Assembly (NCBI GenBank): GCA_030523275.1
Contig: JAUNIX010000028.1
Location: 1 to 44,215 of the forward strand
Length of the DNA: 44,215 nucleotides
Direction of reading: 5' to 3'
Source: Lachnospiraceae bacterium
GTDB taxonomy: Bacteria; Bacillota; Clostridia; Lachnospirales; Lachnospiraceae
How positions within the stretch are numbered: the stretch's first letter is position 1; the number at the start of each line of letters is the position of its first letter. Both the position numbers and the translations under genes were made by a program. Shown here piece by piece: positions 43,220 through 44,215 of the stretch. A model generated the notes under the pieces. The model did no database searches and was not told the DNA's origin. It saw only the letters and a list, made by a program, of their open reading frames with translations.

Positions 43220-44011
43220 ATGGATATTACAGCAATTATTTTAGCCGGTGTAGTTGTCGGCGCGACTGGTATTGTCATTGCAGTTCTTCTTGGAATCGCT
43301 TCTGAAAAATTTAAAGTGCCAGTAGATGAAAAAGCAGTTGCAATCAGAGAAGAACTTCCTGGTAATAACTGTGGTGGTTGTGGATATGCTGGTTGTGATG
43401 GTCTTGCAGCAGCAATTGCAGCAGGGGAAGCCCCAGTCAATGCGTGTCCAGTCGGTGGCGCTCCGGTTGCAGATAAAATCAGTGAGATCATGGGTGTGGA
43501 AGCAGGCGATTCTGAAAAGATGGTTGCTTTCGTAAAATGTTCTGGTACTTGCAGTAAAGCAAAAGATAAATATGAATACACAGGTATTGAAGACTGTGTA
43601 GAAGCTATTTCTGTTCCAGGTGGCGGTGCAAAAGCATGTTCTTATGGATGTACCGGTTTTGGTAGCTGCGTAAAAGTATGTGACTTTGATGCAATCCATG
43701 TGGTCAATGGAATTGCAGTTGTCGATAAAGAAAAATGTGTTGCCTGTGGTAAATGTGTAGAAATGTGTCCAAAAGGAATGATCGAGTTAGTTCCTTATAG
43801 TGCAAAACATTTAGTACAGTGTAATTCTCATGACAAAGGAAAAGATGTTAAAGCTGTCTGTGAATCAGGATGTATCGGATGTCAGTTATGTAAGAAAAAC
43901 TGTGCTTTTGATGCAGTTGAGGTAGATAATTTCTTAGCACATATTGATTATTCTAAGTGTAAAAACTGTGGTTTATGTGCAAAGAAATGTCCAGTAAAAG
44001 TAATTTTATAA
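43220..44011 (+). CDS. rnfB: Rnf complex subunit B (polyferredoxin)
   Basis: A 263-residue subunit that accepts electrons from ferredoxin. One N-terminal helix (about 4-26) is followed by the cluster site C51, C54, C59 and C76 (NCGGCGYAGC). Four ferredoxin-type motifs follow: C140/144/150/154, C173/176/179/183, C218/221/224/228 and C247/250/253/257. Five [4Fe-4S] clusters are therefore predicted. C107, C111 and C126 are extra. Last gene of the operon, followed by a terminator. Confidence 0.95.
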   Translation: MDITAIILAGVVVGATGIVIAVLLGIASEKFKVPVDEKAVAIREELPGNNCGGCGYAGCDGLAAAIAAGEAPVNACPVGGAPVADKISEIMGVEAGDSEKMVAFVKCSGTCSKAKDKYEYTGIEDCVEAISVPGGGAKACSYGCTGFGSCVKVCDFDAIHVVNGIAVVDKEKCVACGKCVEMCPKGMIELVPYSAKHLVQCNSHDKGKDVKAVCESGCIGCQLCKKNCAFDAVEVDNFLAHIDYSKCKNCGLCAKKCPVKVIL

Positions 44012-44088
44012 AATAATAAACAAAAAAGATTGTGCATGTGTTAAGGTGCTAAAAGGTAACAACAACTAACATATCCGGTCTTGTAAAG

Positions 44089-44131
44089 AAGAAGGCTTGA
44101 ATCCGCTTTGCCAACAAGCCTTCTTTTTTTG
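44089..44131 (+). terminator. Terminator of the rnf operon
   Basis: AAGAAGGCTTG (44089-44099) pairs with CAAGCCTTCTT (44115-44125), then TTTTTG. The stretch 44012-44088 before it holds no gene I can see. Confidence 0.92.
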
Positions 44132-44173
44132 TTTCATAGGAAATTACGTTGTAATTTCCTATGAAACAAAAAA
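44125..44173. repeat. Perfect 23-bp inverted repeat at the right edge
   Basis: TTTTTTGTTTCATAGG and onward (44125-44147) is matched by its exact complement (44151-44173) around GTT. The core GTTTCATAGGAAATTAC (44131-44147) pairs without mismatch. The arms share the T tracts of the rnf terminator and of the opposite-strand element at 44168-44193. It may be a palindromic intergenic repeat or a bidirectional terminator. Confidence 0.85.
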
Positions 44174-44193
44174 CGCTCCGCGAGGATGCGACC
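44168..44193 (-). terminator. Second copy of the alaS-type terminator element
   Basis: On the minus strand, GGTCGCATCCTCGCGGAGCG (44193-44174) then TTTTTT. CGC(A)TCC pairs with GGAGCG around TCGC. It matches the element after alaS (27917-27942) in all but two positions. It would end a minus-strand gene lying beyond the window. Confidence 0.7.
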
Positions 44194-44215
44194 AGATGCA
44201 TAAGGTAATGTGACT

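Noticed and set aside
43241..43699. 152-residue antisense frame inside rnfB
   Set aside because: Its composition (runs of Thr, Cys, Phe) reflects the Cys-rich rnfB codons read backwards; there is no support for a gene.
1..44215. Mobile elements, prophage or CRISPR arrays
   Set aside because: I found no transposase, integrase, phage structural gene or spaced direct-repeat array.

Overview
The window looks like a chromosomal segment of a low-GC, endospore-forming clostridial Firmicute, most likely a Lachnospiraceae-type gut anaerobe. The basis is an AT-rich sequence, strong AGGAGG ribosome-binding sites, two Spo0A-type regulators, the sporulation pair YqfC/YqfD, a six-gene Rnf complex (C-D-G-E-A-B), the short HisG/HisZ form of ATP phosphoribosyltransferase, and CsoR/CopA copper control. 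I see no phage, transposon, plasmid or CRISPR sequence. Almost every gene is intact and most belong to known families.

Layout. Positions 1-2.6 kb: tRNA-Leu(CAG), a PLP amino-acid racemase behind a leader hairpin, and a secreted Big_2 protein. 2.8-5.8 kb: copper operon csoR-copA, with the CsoR operator inside the promoter and a CopZ-like domain fused to the ATPase C-terminus. 5.86-8.4 kb: a compact operon of MarR regulator, FRG-domain protein, TSUP transporter and PAP2 phosphatase. 8.5-12 kb: a GtrB/CsbB-type glycosyltransferase with a YfhO-type membrane protein, behind 11-bp-phased direct repeats, convergent with a TRIC/UPF0126 gene. 12.8-14.6 kb: ilvE and a CarD-like regulator. 14.6-18.8 kb: a divergent PRTase-like gene, two tandem Spo0A paralogues and glgA. 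18.8-25.2 kb: rqcH on the minus strand, then hisZ-G-D-B-I and a 41-residue membrane protein. 25.2-31.5 kb: alaS, rpsU, yqfC-yqfD, phoH-ybeY. 31.5-36.4 kb: a MOP-type flippase, a BofC-like small protein and two FAD oxidoreductases. 36.4-38.8 kb: proB, a DUF896 gene and proA. 39-44 kb: rnfCDGEAB. The right edge carries a long perfect palindrome next to a terminator-like sequence that also occurs after alaS.

How the genes work together. The copper operon senses and exports Cu(I). The glycosyltransferase/YfhO pair probably adds sugars to a cell-surface polymer. proB/proA, hisZGDBI and ilvE make proline, histidine and branched-chain amino acids. rqcH, alaS, rpsU, phoH and ybeY serve translation and ribosome quality control; RqcH uses Ala-tRNA, the product of AlaRS. 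Rnf couples ferredoxin oxidation to NAD+ reduction and ion pumping. The Spo0A pair, YqfC/YqfD and perhaps the BofC-like protein point to sporulation control.

No clearly new multi-gene system stands out. The best leads are the tandem, diverged Spo0A paralogue beside glgA, the MarR-FRG-TSUP-PAP2 operon, the CopA-CopZ fusion with an apparent internal start, the leader hairpin before the racemase, the phased repeats before the YfhO operon, and the palindrome at the right edge. Coordinates were worked out by hand. Start sites were moved from the longest frame where a ribosome-binding site or promoter argued for it.
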